Below are positions 53,088 to 62,101 of a DNA stretch of 64,000 nucleotides, piece by piece. Position numbers and translations under genes: made by a program. Under the pieces are notes generated by a model. That model did not search any database. It was not told the origin of the DNA and was given only the letters and a program-made list of their open reading frames with translations. This DNA is from PALSA-270 sp963770915 (lineage in GTDB: Bacteria > Acidobacteriota > Terriglobia > Terriglobales > Acidobacteriaceae), in the NCBI GenBank assembly GCA_963770915.1, contig CAVYRG010000001.1, positions 1,612,001 through 1,676,000 on the forward strand, given 5' to 3'. Numbering within the stretch: the stretch's first letter is position 1; each line of letters begins with the position of its first letter.

Positions 53088-54835
53088 AGCCGCAGACCGC
53101 AAATTCGTTGGCCGCGCGATGGAGAGCGTACATGAGCACTCCGTTCCCAATGCTGGTGCGGTTGTTCGTAAACCGCATTCTGCATGGCAATAACGGCGGC
53201 GAGGATGAGCTGAACCTGAGCCTGGGTCTAGTGCTTACGCTGCTGGCCATTCCGGGCGGATTCATTTCGCTGTTTTTGTTTGACAAGTACGGGTCGTTGC
53301 TGCGCTGGCTGCGCAACCTGCCCGCACTCGACACGCTGTATGCGGCCATGCCCGACGAATTCTTCTTCATCGTTTTGTCGATGGCGGTTACCGGCGGAGT
53401 GGCGTTGTGGTGGTGGGACAGCATCTTTCCCGATCGCCGCGATTTCGCCAACCTGGTGCCGTTGCCGCTTTCCACATCGCGCATTTTCATGGCGAATGCG
53501 GCCGCTCTGGTATTGCTGGCCGGGTTATTCACCGTCGATGTGAACGGGGCATCGTGCATTTTATTTCCAGCCGTGGTTGGGGCGGCGCAGCCGTCGCTCG
53601 GGTTCGTGATGCACTTTGCGATGGTGCATGCAGTGGTGGTGATGCTGGCCAGCATCTTCAGCTTCTTCGCGGTCTTCGCCCTGGTTGGGATGCTGATGCT
53701 GGTCCTACCGTTTGGGCTTTTCCGGCGAATTTCTCTGTACATCCGCGGCTTGCTGCTGGTCGGCGTGCTCGGCTCGCTGGCTACGAGCGTTGCGATTCCT
53801 CACCGGCTGGTTCATCTTTCGCAGACACCGCTGCTGCGCTTTCTGCCGCAGGTTTGGTTTTTGGGCTTGTGCCAGTGGCTGCGCGGCCGGGCCGATCCGG
53901 CTCTGGCGCAACTGGGACGCATGGCGCCGCTGGCGGTGGTCTGCGTATTTCTAATCGCCGCGGGCGCGTATGCGCTGAGCTACCGGCGATGTTTCATGCG
54001 CATCCCTGAGTTGGCGAATGCGCCGCCGGGTAAGCTGGGAGCGCGGACATCGTGGATGTTTCGCGTTCTCGACCGCCTCATGCTTCGCACCTCGCTTGAG
54101 CGGGCCGGATATCGCTTTGTGACCAAGACTCTGCTACGCAACGAAGCGCACGCGCTGGCGCTGGGCGGATTCGCCGCACTGGGCGTCGTGGTGGCGTCAG
54201 GCGCGCTCTATTCGGCGTTCAACGAAAAAGGGCTGGGCGCGATTCCCTCCGCGGGGCTGCTCTCCATTCCTCTGATTCTGAGCTACTGTCTGCTGATTGG
54301 CGTCCGGCTGATTTTTGATATTCCCGCGAATCTCTCGGCGAATTGGACGTTTCGTTTTCTGCTTGACAAGAACGCCAGTGCGGCCGGGTTGGCACGCCGC
54401 GTGATGCTCAGCTTCGTTTGGCCGTGGCTGTTTGCGGCCGCGCTGCCGATTTATTTCTATTTTTGGGGATGGCGCGTGGCCCTCCTGCAAACCATCGTCG
54501 TCGCGGTGTGCTCGGGGCTATTGGCAGAGATCCTGCTGGCTCGCTTCCACAAGCTGCCTTTCACCTGCAGCTATCCGCCGTTCCAGCACTCCGCCGTGGT
54601 CGCGGTGATCATATACGTGCTGGGCTTTCTCGCTTTCGTCGAGATGACTTCGCAGTTGGAAGTTGACACGCTGCGGAATCCGGCCAACGGTGTGACGTTC
54701 GTTGTGATTGGCGCTGCGGTGTGGCTCATCGCGCGGCGGCTTCGTAGGAATGCGATCGAAATCGACCGGCAGATCATTTTTGAGGACAACCCCGGCACCG
54801 GATTCGAATTCCTTCACTTGATGGACAACGGGTAA
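53084..54835 (+). CDS. Large polytopic membrane protein, ABC exporter permease
   Basis: 583 residues from GTG 53084, overlapping the ATPase stop by 4 bases. About 14 predicted helices, e.g. LGLVLTLLAIPGGFISLFLF, FFIVLSMAVTGGVALWWW, AAALVLLAGLFTVDVNG, FAMVHAVVVMLASIFSFFAV and VVCVFLIAAGAYALSYRRCF. No recognised domain; the coupling to an ATPase and the ABC-2-like helix content make it the permease. Two ABC-2-like halves may be fused. Cargo unknown. Confidence 0.8.
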   Translation: MKPQTANSLAARWRAYMSTPFPMLVRLFVNRILHGNNGGEDELNLSLGLVLTLLAIPGGFISLFLFDKYGSLLRWLRNLPALDTLYAAMPDEFFFIVLSMAVTGGVALWWWDSIFPDRRDFANLVPLPLSTSRIFMANAAALVLLAGLFTVDVNGASCILFPAVVGAAQPSLGFVMHFAMVHAVVVMLASIFSFFAVFALVGMLMLVLPFGLFRRISLYIRGLLLVGVLGSLATSVAIPHRLVHLSQTPLLRFLPQVWFLGLCQWLRGRADPALAQLGRMAPLAVVCVFLIAAGAYALSYRRCFMRIPELANAPPGKLGARTSWMFRVLDRLMLRTSLERAGYRFVTKTLLRNEAHALALGGFAALGVVVASGALYSAFNEKGLGAIPSAGLLSIPLILSYCLLIGVRLIFDIPANLSANWTFRFLLDKNASAAGLARRVMLSFVWPWLFAAALPIYFYFWGWRVALLQTIVVAVCSGLLAEILLARFHKLPFTCSYPPFQHSAVVAVIIYVLGFLAFVEMTSQLEVDTLRNPANGVTFVVIGAAVWLIARRLRRNAIEIDRQIIFEDNPGTGFEFLHLMDNG

Positions 54836-54884
54836 CGGCCCAACCGCAAAATCTCCGCCGCTCGGTTTTGACCTGGGGAAAGCC

Positions 54885-57098
54885 TCAAATATCGATGGCG
54901 ACGACCTCGTGATCGAGGATGGAGGGGATGGTAATTTCCAATTCCGCTCCGGAGCGCTCGACGTGAGGCGTCTTCTCTGATGCGAGAAGATGCACGTTCT
55001 TCGCTTGCACCCCATTGGAAAGTCGCACTTTCACTTTCTGCTCGCCGACGGGAAAGAAATCGCGATAGGGGCCCTTCATCGTCATGGGATTGGTCAGATT
55101 CACCAGATGAATGACGATGGCGTCCTGGTTTCGCCAAGCGGTTACGTCGAGCAGGCCGGGCCCCGTGACCTCAACCGCCGGAGTTTCCCGCGTAGCCCAT
55201 TCCACGGTGTTGCGCAGCAGTTTGAAATGATCGACGCAGAGAACCTCCCAGAAGGTGCGGTCGAGATCGAACGGATAGTAGGCCACTCGGCCGGCCGGCT
55301 TTGAGGCTTCGGCGGGAAACTCGCGCAGATAGACCTCGGCGATGTTGGTATGCGGCTCGCGAGGATAGACTTTTTCCATTGGCAGATCGGGATAGCTGGG
55401 GATTAAAGTCAACGGAACTTCGTCGAACTTCTCGCGCGGGGTGACCTCCAGCCGCGAAACGCCGTTGATGATACGCGGCGCGTCTTCCAACCCGCGAAAC
55501 AAAGCATGGTGCGGCAGCGCCTCGTGTTCGAGGCGGAGATAGGAATTCTGCATCGGCGATTCGACGCTGCCGTTCCAACTCACGCCGAAGAAATCCGCCA
55601 GGCCGAAGTCTTTGCGGCGGACGCCCCATTCGTCGTAGAGGCTGGTTTCGTAAGTGGCGATCACGCTGCCGCCGTTTTTCACAAAGGAGCGAAGCTGGCC
55701 GCATTGCGAGTCGCTGAGGGCAGCGATGTTGGGCAAGATCAGCGTCTTGAACGGAGCGAGATTCTCGGCATCCAGCCGGCGGTCATGCACCATCTCGAAT
55801 GGAATACGGGCTTCCACCAGCGCCTGGTGCCAACCGAGCGCGTGGTCTTCGAGCTTGGCCTGAGACCGGTTGCCGCCGTAAAACCACGCCGACTGCTGCG
55901 AATAAACCATCGCTACGCGGGCAAGGGGAGCCTGATGGCGGAGATAGCGCTCGTTCTTCGCGGCCCAAACGTAGAGATCCTCCACTCCTTGCAGCCAACG
56001 GCGGTCGTGCAGCGTGCCGCTGAACTTGCAGAACCACGGACGCATGCCGTTGGCGATTGCCCCGAGCGCCCAGATGCGGATTTCCGCATCGCTCTGTACG
56101 CTGTCCTTCCAGCGGTAGGGTTCTTCCAGGCCGATGCCGAACAGGCCAATGGCGGGCTTCGAGCCCAGCGTGGCGCGAAATTCCTTCGCGGTTTTCCCAA
56201 TCAGCCACGGAGCCTGCAATCCATGGCGCGCCTGGCGGTCGGCGACCAACATCGGACTCATGGCGCTGATCTGCAGCGAATCGAGCGATGTCAGCGCGCC
56301 GCTGCCGTTGTTAGGAATCATGGAGGCATCGGGATTGATTTTCCGGATTTCCGTGTTCCAGAGCTGCAGCAGGCTGACCAGCCGCTGCTGCCGCCAGAGG
56401 ATATAAGCGCGGCGCACCGGATCGAGAGGATCGTCGTTGCGCGGCAAATCGAAGCCGTTGGCGGCTTTGAAGTTGGCGCGGCAATGCTGGCAGTAGCATT
56501 CTCCTGAGCCATCCCAGCGGTTAAGGAAAATACCCTCGACCATATAGCGCGACATGATTTCTTTGTGCACTTCGGTCATGAATTCGAAGTTGTAAGGTCC
56601 CAGACCGCAGGTCACCCACATTTCCGGCGAAGCCCAGTGGCGGCGCGGCTTGCCCTGCGCGTCCACCGCGATCCAATCGGGATGCGCCGCCTGCACGTCG
56701 TCGTAAGTGGCGTGAGGGTCGGTGCGGGCGAGGACTTTCATGTTGAGCTTGCGGCATCCGGCTACCAGATCGCCGAACACGTCGCGGTCGCCGAGCCACG
56801 CGCTGCGATGATGAAAAGGAATTTGCGTAGGGTAGTAAGCCACGCAGCCGCCCGCGCTCAGGCACGCGCCGTCCGAGCGGGTGCGCCGGAAGTAGTCGAG
56901 CCAAAATGCAGGATCGAATTTGCCGGGATCGTCTTCCACCAGGGTGAGCTGCGCCCAGCGCATAGGCTGCTCGGCCCAGGACGGCCGTTCCGGAGAAGCC
57001 GCGGCTTGCGACGCCAGGAGGTTCGGCGCCAGCTGCGAGAGCGCGGCCGCGGCGGTCGTGGTTTGCAGAAACTGTCTGCGAGTGAAAGGAGTGACCAT
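54885..57098 (-). CDS. Tat-exported putative glycoside hydrolase (GHL6 / beta-galactosidase-trimerisation type)
   Basis: 737 residues. Twin-arginine signal TRRQFLQTTTAAAALSQLAP. The N-terminal TIM-barrel part (about 45-440) has LNMKVLARTDPHATYDDVQA, WIAVDAQGKPRRHWASPEMW, NRWDGSGECYCQHCRANFKA and GLEEPYRWKDSVQSDAEIRI. The second part is a glutamine-amidotransferase-like trimerisation domain (about 440-640: LILPNIAALSDSQCGQLRSF, VKNGGSVIATYETSLYDEWG). The C-terminal domain is Ig-like. This matches the hypothetical GHL6/GH42-trimerisation architecture; substrate unknown. CYCQHC could bind metal. Transcribed alone. Confidence 0.8.
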   Translation of the reverse strand: MVTPFTRRQFLQTTTAAAALSQLAPNLLASQAAASPERPSWAEQPMRWAQLTLVEDDPGKFDPAFWLDYFRRTRSDGACLSAGGCVAYYPTQIPFHHRSAWLGDRDVFGDLVAGCRKLNMKVLARTDPHATYDDVQAAHPDWIAVDAQGKPRRHWASPEMWVTCGLGPYNFEFMTEVHKEIMSRYMVEGIFLNRWDGSGECYCQHCRANFKAANGFDLPRNDDPLDPVRRAYILWRQQRLVSLLQLWNTEIRKINPDASMIPNNGSGALTSLDSLQISAMSPMLVADRQARHGLQAPWLIGKTAKEFRATLGSKPAIGLFGIGLEEPYRWKDSVQSDAEIRIWALGAIANGMRPWFCKFSGTLHDRRWLQGVEDLYVWAAKNERYLRHQAPLARVAMVYSQQSAWFYGGNRSQAKLEDHALGWHQALVEARIPFEMVHDRRLDAENLAPFKTLILPNIAALSDSQCGQLRSFVKNGGSVIATYETSLYDEWGVRRKDFGLADFFGVSWNGSVESPMQNSYLRLEHEALPHHALFRGLEDAPRIINGVSRLEVTPREKFDEVPLTLIPSYPDLPMEKVYPREPHTNIAEVYLREFPAEASKPAGRVAYYPFDLDRTFWEVLCVDHFKLLRNTVEWATRETPAVEVTGPGLLDVTAWRNQDAIVIHLVNLTNPMTMKGPYRDFFPVGEQKVKVRLSNGVQAKNVHLLASEKTPHVERSGAELEITIPSILDHEVVAIDI

Positions 57099-57124
57099 GG
57101 CGAGTAGAAGTGTACTCGCATCAG

Positions 57125-57190
57125 TCTTCAGTCGTCAGGCGTCAGTCTTCAGCCGCCGCGGGCTCTCGCCTCACGACTGACGACTGAAGA
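57125..57190. repeat. Inverted intergenic repeat
   Basis: Arms TCTTCAGTCGTCAG (57125-57138) and CTGACGACTGAAGA (57177-57190) are perfect over 14 bp with a 38-base loop. CGTCAGTCTTCAG-type motifs recur in this spacer and in other spacers of the window (38945, 39040, 48120, 48180). Confidence 0.7.
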
Positions 57191-57207
57191 GTGACGGCTG
57201 ACGACGG

Positions 57208-58461
57208 CTATTCGGAGGTCACCATGCGGGCCCACTGCATGGCGTCCCAATAGGCTTGGCCGATTTCGTTTTCTGTGAGATGGAGTTGAGGCGCGATCTG
57301 GCGGATGGTGTCCCAGTCGCCGGATTCGCGGGCAACCATCATTTGATAGAAGGGGCGGAGCCGGCCTTCGCCCCCGAGCAACACCACTTTGGTCTCGTGG
57401 TCCACGGGGACATTCGCCAGCAGATCGGAGAGGGGCGTCTCCAGAATCGCGTCCATCAGGGAAAACAAGCCCATGAGAAACAGGTCAGACTCGCCGTGCT
57501 GCACTTTGGGGGAAAGAAGTTCGCAGAAGCGCGCCCGTACCAGAGCAGCCAGAACCAGTTCGCTCGATTTGCGCTGGCCCGCGCCCAGCGCGGCAATCAG
57601 GCGGACCCAGCGCCGCACTTCGCGCTCTCCCAGCAGAGCCAGGGCATGCCGCACGGAGCGGATTTCACTGGCAAAGCCGAAGCCCGCGGAATTCATGTAT
57701 CGCAGCAGCCGGTAGCACACCGACGCTTCGCTCTTGATCAACTTCTCGATTTCCTTTTCGTCCAGCTCGTTGCGCGAGACCGCCTGCAGCATGCGCAGGT
57801 AGTGGATCTGGTTGCCGGGAATCTCACGGACGGAGACCACTTCGGGCCGGCGGAAGAAATAGCCCTGAAAATAAACGAATCCGGCGCGGCGGGCTTCGAA
57901 GAACTCCTCGCGGGTTTCCACTTTTTCCGCCAGCAGGCGGCAGCGCCAAGGACCGTAGCGCTGCATGAGTTCGGCGCGCTCCTCGGGCGTGGTCTGCTGC
58001 ACATCTACTTTGATAATGTCGGCCATGTCGGTCAGCGGGACGCGGGGGTCATTGAGGGTAAAGTCATCGAGCGCGATCATGCAGCCCGCCTCCTTCAGAC
58101 GCTGGCAAGCCGCTATGACCAGGTCATCGGCGGGAACAGTTTCCAAGACCTCGACTACCGTGCGGTTGGAGGGCAGCAGCGTGATGTAGTCCTTGAGCAG
58201 AACTTCGCGGGTGCAATTGATGAAGGCGCGATCTTTCCCGCAGAGCACATCGAGGCCCAGCAGAATGGAGCTGTCGAGCGTGCTGCGTGAGGCGGTTTCC
58301 GGGTCGGAAGAACGAAAGTAGTTCTCCACGCCGTCGCGGAACAATAGTTCGTAGCCAAATATCTTCTCTTCCCGGGTAAAAATGGGTTGACGCGCGACAA
58401 AGCGCGCAAGCGGATCGGGCTGGGTTCGCTCCGGGGACGGAGCAGACGCGGAGGTGCTCAC
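57208..58461 (-). CDS. EAL-HDOD signalling protein (YuxH-like)
   Basis: 417 residues from GTG 58461; the longer frame to 58632 is rejected. The N-terminal EAL-like domain (about 15-215) begins RFVARQPIFTREEKIFGYEL, contains TVVEVLETVPADDLVIAACQ, ALDDFTLND and IIKVDVQQT. Many catalytic positions differ from active diguanylate phosphodiesterases (no full EAL/DDFGTG set), so it is probably a c-di-GMP binder or non-enzymatic. The HDOD domain (about 215-385) has INSAGFGFASEIRSVRHALA and GEREVRRWVRLIAAL. YuxH-like proteins act in motility or pilus regulation. Confidence 0.85.
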   Translation of the reverse strand: MSTSASAPSPERTQPDPLARFVARQPIFTREEKIFGYELLFRDGVENYFRSSDPETASRSTLDSSILLGLDVLCGKDRAFINCTREVLLKDYITLLPSNRTVVEVLETVPADDLVIAACQRLKEAGCMIALDDFTLNDPRVPLTDMADIIKVDVQQTTPEERAELMQRYGPWRCRLLAEKVETREEFFEARRAGFVYFQGYFFRRPEVVSVREIPGNQIHYLRMLQAVSRNELDEKEIEKLIKSEASVCYRLLRYMNSAGFGFASEIRSVRHALALLGEREVRRWVRLIAALGAGQRKSSELVLAALVRARFCELLSPKVQHGESDLFLMGLFSLMDAILETPLSDLLANVPVDHETKVVLLGGEGRLRPFYQMMVARESGDWDTIRQIAPQLHLTENEIGQAYWDAMQWARMVTSE

Positions 58462-58588
58462 GCAGAACCTATCGGCACAAAGCGGCCGACCCTTAACCTG
58501 ACCCTGGTACCGAGTCTTTGAAGCAAACACGCTCGAGCAGTAACGCTTCCCAGCCGCTCCCTGGGAGAATGTCCTCCAGCGCGTGGTT

Positions 58589-59359
58589 TTAGGGCTTGGG
58601 AACGGTGAATCCGTAGCTTTGCAGAAGCTCAAGCATCGCGGGAGTCTTGATGTAAACGAGGAACTGACGCGCCAAGTCCTTCTGCGCGGAGGATTTCAGC
58701 ACAACCGCGGCCTGTTGCAGAGCAGGATAGTCCGCCGCGGGTATCTCCCGGTACTTGCCTTCCGCTTTCATGGACGGCGATAAGGCGAGAGACAGAGCCA
58801 GCACGCCTACATCGGCAGCGCCGGAAACAACGAAGGACGCGGTTTGGGAAATGTTTTCGCCCAGCACGAGTTTGCCCGCCACTTGCCCATAAACGCCTTC
58901 GTGCTGAAGAGCGGCCACGGCGGCGCGTCCATACGGGGCATGGGCGGGGTTGGCAATGGCGATCTTCTTGATGCTGGGGTCGAGCAGCGCGGGCAGGCCG
59001 CGGCTGAGGTCGAGCTTCGAGTCGCGTTGCGCCCATAGCACGAGTCTTCCGGTTGCGTAGGTGTACAGAGTCCCGGGTTCGGTGAGGCCGGCGGCTTCGA
59101 GCTTCTTGGGATAGTCGATGTCGGCGGAAAAGAACAGGTCGAAGGGCGCGCCGTTCTGTATCTGCGAGAAGAAGTTTCCGGAGGAGCCGAAGATGACCTT
59201 TACGCGGTGGCCGGTGTCTTTTTCGAAACGGGCAGCGATGTCCTGAAAGGCAAACTGGAGATCGGAGGCCGCAGCGATGGTCAGTTCCTGAGCGGGACAT
59301 GCACCCGCTACCAGAAAAAACACAGTCGCAGTTAGGGCCAGCCTTCTTGTCGAGAGCAC
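58589..59359 (-). CDS. modA: Molybdate ABC transporter substrate-binding protein
   Basis: 256 residues from GTG 59359, signal peptide to about residue 23. ModA motifs: LTIAAASDLQFAFQDIAARF, VIFGSSGNFFSQIQNGAPFD, LFFSADIDYPKKLEAAGL, IANPAHAPYGRAAVAAL and NISQTASFVVSGAADVGVLA. Binds molybdate or tungstate in the periplasm. modB and modC are not adjacent; downstream is the EAL-HDOD gene 127 bases away. A molybdoenzyme is encoded elsewhere in the window (23793). Confidence 0.93.
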   Translation of the reverse strand: MLSTRRLALTATVFFLVAGACPAQELTIAAASDLQFAFQDIAARFEKDTGHRVKVIFGSSGNFFSQIQNGAPFDLFFSADIDYPKKLEAAGLTEPGTLYTYATGRLVLWAQRDSKLDLSRGLPALLDPSIKKIAIANPAHAPYGRAAVAALQHEGVYGQVAGKLVLGENISQTASFVVSGAADVGVLALSLALSPSMKAEGKYREIPAADYPALQQAAVVLKSSAQKDLARQFLVYIKTPAMLELLQSYGFTVPKP

Positions 59360-59371
59360 GGTTCGGTTATT

Positions 59372-61891
59372 TTATTGCACCGAGACCAGCACGTTCGCCG
59401 TTTTCGTGATATTACCGCTGGTGCCCGTAACCGTGATGTTGTAGGTTCCAATCGGCGTACCGGGGTCGGTTTGGCCCCCGCCACCTCCGCCGCCAGTGCT
59501 GCTGCTTCCGCCGCCGCAGCCCACGCCCACCGCGAGGAAAACGCAGAAGATCAATCCCAACATGGCGCTCCAGCGGCGCCGCCGGGAAGGAACTCCCATG
59601 GCGAAGAATCCCGCGAATAAGGCTCCGGCGCTCGCTGCAAACCAACCGAGCCTGCCGCCCGCCTGCGCCTTCGCCGATGTGGCGGCAATGGCATGAGGAG
59701 CAGTGGTGGTGACGCTTAGGGTCGCCGTTTGGTTGATGTTGACAGAAGTGCTTGCCCCGGAGGTCGGTGCCGTGAATGAACAGCCCATTTCAAGGTTGCC
59801 GAGATTCGTAGGGACGGCGCAGGTAAGGGTGACCGTTCCGGCAAAGCCGGTTGTGCCGGGAAGGACGGCAATGCTCGCCGTTCCAGAGGTTCCGGGTGAG
59901 CTAACGTTGGTCGAGGTCGCGGAAAGCGAATAGCCCTGCGCGGGCGACGACGAGAAACCGGGCCAGGCACGAATCAGGTTGTTGGCCTCCGGCGAGCCCA
60001 GGCCCGTGACGCGATCGTAGCCGGCGCCGGCACTGTAGCCAAACTGAAGAGTGCCAGTGGTCGGGCAATTTGGGGTGCCTTGCTTGCACGGGACTTTGTT
60101 GTCGCCGGTGGTGATGTCGTGAAAGCCGGAGGGCGCGCTGCCAGCCAGACTATAGAGTTCCATGTTGGCATTGCCCAGCCGGGAGTTGGTGGCTTGATTG
60201 ATGATGGCAAGAATTCCGGCAAAGGCCTGCGCGCCCACTGAAGTGCCGCCGAAAGAGTAGAGGTTGCCGCTGCTGTCCCTGAACCCGTTCGTGCATGTCT
60301 GCAGGTTGTCCAGGGGGTTGATCTCTGAACAAACCAGATAAGTGTCGTGGACGTTTGACCCGTTCAAAGAAATATCCGGGACATCGCGCGCTCCATCGGC
60401 AGGGGTAAGAGCGTTCTGCCAGGAAGGCTTAGAGAACAGAATGCTCAGGCCGCCTCCGCTGGCGGAAAGTTGGCCGCCGTTGGCCACTACCTGGGCCGTA
60501 TCATTCCACGCCATTTCCGGGATATACATGAGCGCGGAGCTGAGGTTGTCTGCGCTTCCCGCGGTGCCGCCCCAGTAAGTTGTTGCACCAGCATTGGAGT
60601 TCGGAGGAGTTCCGGTCACCACGCCGGCGGCGTCGCCCGTGAACTCGCTTCCGCCGATGCCCATCACTTCGGGAATCGCGGCAGGGACATCCACGGATAG
60701 ACCTTGGCTGGCGGTTGTGGGCGGCAGCGCGTCGTTGCCATCGCAATCCGCCGCGCCATCGTCGCCCGATGCGGCAGTGACGGTTTGACCAAAAGTGTTT
60801 CCCATCTGCACAAGCGACTGCAGACTCATATCAAGGGCCGAGCCGAAGCCAGACTCGCAGTTGCCGTAGCTGATGCTGACGATCGGAGCGCGATTGTTCT
60901 CAAGCGCGTCGGCGAACGCGTCGAGGACCGTGCCATTCGTGCCCGCATAGTCGAACAGAATGGTCGCACCTGGCGCCACGCCGCCCGACCACTCCACGTC
61001 GAGATTGGCTTCGTCAACATCGCCACTGAAAACCGCCGAAGTGCCCGTGCCGGGTGTCAGGAAAAGCTGCGGGGGGTTCGCGGGCAGGCCTGACGAGCTG
61101 CGGAAGCTGTTGGCGCGGGCAACATTGATAAATGTCTGCCCAATCACGGCGATGGTAACTCCGGTGCCGTCGAGGCCCGCGTTGTACAGAGGTTTCAGGT
61201 CGTAGATGGTGGCGAAGTCGCCGGGAGACAGCCAATGGCCACCCGATATGCTGGAAGTGAAGCGCGGGTTCGGCCGGCGCAGACGCGGCTTGGGACGGAA
61301 GTTGTCCAAATGACTGAAGGCCAGTACCGTCCCGGCAAAGGCCGACGGCAACGAAGGCTCGCTTGCGTTGGCGAAATGGGTCTCGCCGTTTTCCCGAAAA
61401 TTATGAATCTGCGTATGGAAGGCTGCCTCAGCCTGCGCAGCCGTGCCATCAAAGGAAACCCGCTGATGGGTGGGAGCGATGTGAATGCCGGTGAAGCCCT
61501 GTGACTGCAGCCAGCTCGTCACCCGGTTGAGATCGCCCTGGCTCATGCCGAAGCGGGCCGCATACTGCCCGGGAGTGATCCACTTGTGATAGTTCGGCGA
61601 GGCAGGGTCATGCAGTTCGGCGAGGAACTGGTCTAAATCAGCCTGCTGGCTCGCCGAGAGCTGGAACATCATGCTGATCCCGTGCATCTGCAAGCCAGGG
61701 CTGACCTCGCCCTGATCGAACTGCGGGCGGGCCAAGGGATGCATGTTCCCGCGCAGTGTGGTGAGCTGGCTGTCGCTGATGGCGTGAAGGATACGATCCC
61801 GGGGGCCCGACTGGGCAGCAGAGAAAGAAGTTAAGCACAGCAGACACACAAGAAAACCCGCGGGCAGGGATATCGTCGAAGTCCGTCGCAT
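59372..61891 (-). CDS. S53 peptidase (sedolisin/kumamolisin), with prodomain
   Basis: 839 residues from ATG 61891 (GAGG upstream; a longer frame to 61930 is less likely). Signal peptide, then the pro-kumamolisin activation domain (about 60-195: LDQFLAELHDPASPNYHKWI, TPGQYAARFG). The catalytic domain carries Glu294 and Asp298 in EANLDVEW, the oxyanion Asp in AASGDDGAADC, and nucleophile Ser551 in GGTSVGAQAF. Acid-active serine carboxyl proteinases of this family degrade external protein. After the catalytic domain come an Ig-like segment, two short membrane helices and a Gly-rich lipobox-like patch (GVGCGGG) before a final beta domain, a tail found on acidobacterial S53 enzymes. Confidence 0.93.
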   Translation of the reverse strand: MRRTSTISLPAGFLVCLLCLTSFSAAQSGPRDRILHAISDSQLTTLRGNMHPLARPQFDQGEVSPGLQMHGISMMFQLSASQQADLDQFLAELHDPASPNYHKWITPGQYAARFGMSQGDLNRVTSWLQSQGFTGIHIAPTHQRVSFDGTAAQAEAAFHTQIHNFRENGETHFANASEPSLPSAFAGTVLAFSHLDNFRPKPRLRRPNPRFTSSISGGHWLSPGDFATIYDLKPLYNAGLDGTGVTIAVIGQTFINVARANSFRSSSGLPANPPQLFLTPGTGTSAVFSGDVDEANLDVEWSGGVAPGATILFDYAGTNGTVLDAFADALENNRAPIVSISYGNCESGFGSALDMSLQSLVQMGNTFGQTVTAASGDDGAADCDGNDALPPTTASQGLSVDVPAAIPEVMGIGGSEFTGDAAGVVTGTPPNSNAGATTYWGGTAGSADNLSSALMYIPEMAWNDTAQVVANGGQLSASGGGLSILFSKPSWQNALTPADGARDVPDISLNGSNVHDTYLVCSEINPLDNLQTCTNGFRDSSGNLYSFGGTSVGAQAFAGILAIINQATNSRLGNANMELYSLAGSAPSGFHDITTGDNKVPCKQGTPNCPTTGTLQFGYSAGAGYDRVTGLGSPEANNLIRAWPGFSSSPAQGYSLSATSTNVSSPGTSGTASIAVLPGTTGFAGTVTLTCAVPTNLGNLEMGCSFTAPTSGASTSVNINQTATLSVTTTAPHAIAATSAKAQAGGRLGWFAASAGALFAGFFAMGVPSRRRRWSAMLGLIFCVFLAVGVGCGGGSSSTGGGGGGGQTDPGTPIGTYNITVTGTSGNITKTANVLVSVQ

Positions 61892-62101
61892 TTGTTCCTC
61901 TGTCAGTTGTTTCGCTGTTTTGGAGATCATAACTCCCCGGCCGGTGAGCGGGAGTCACGCTTCTAACTCAGAAGTGCTTAGTCTGTTGGATGGTTGCCTG
62001 CAGTTACCGAGATTCCCAGACAGCATACTTTGAGTGCGCCGCGGAAGAAAGAATCGCGAACCACCGGGGTAACAGTCACCCAGGGAACAGAAATGGCAAG
62101 G

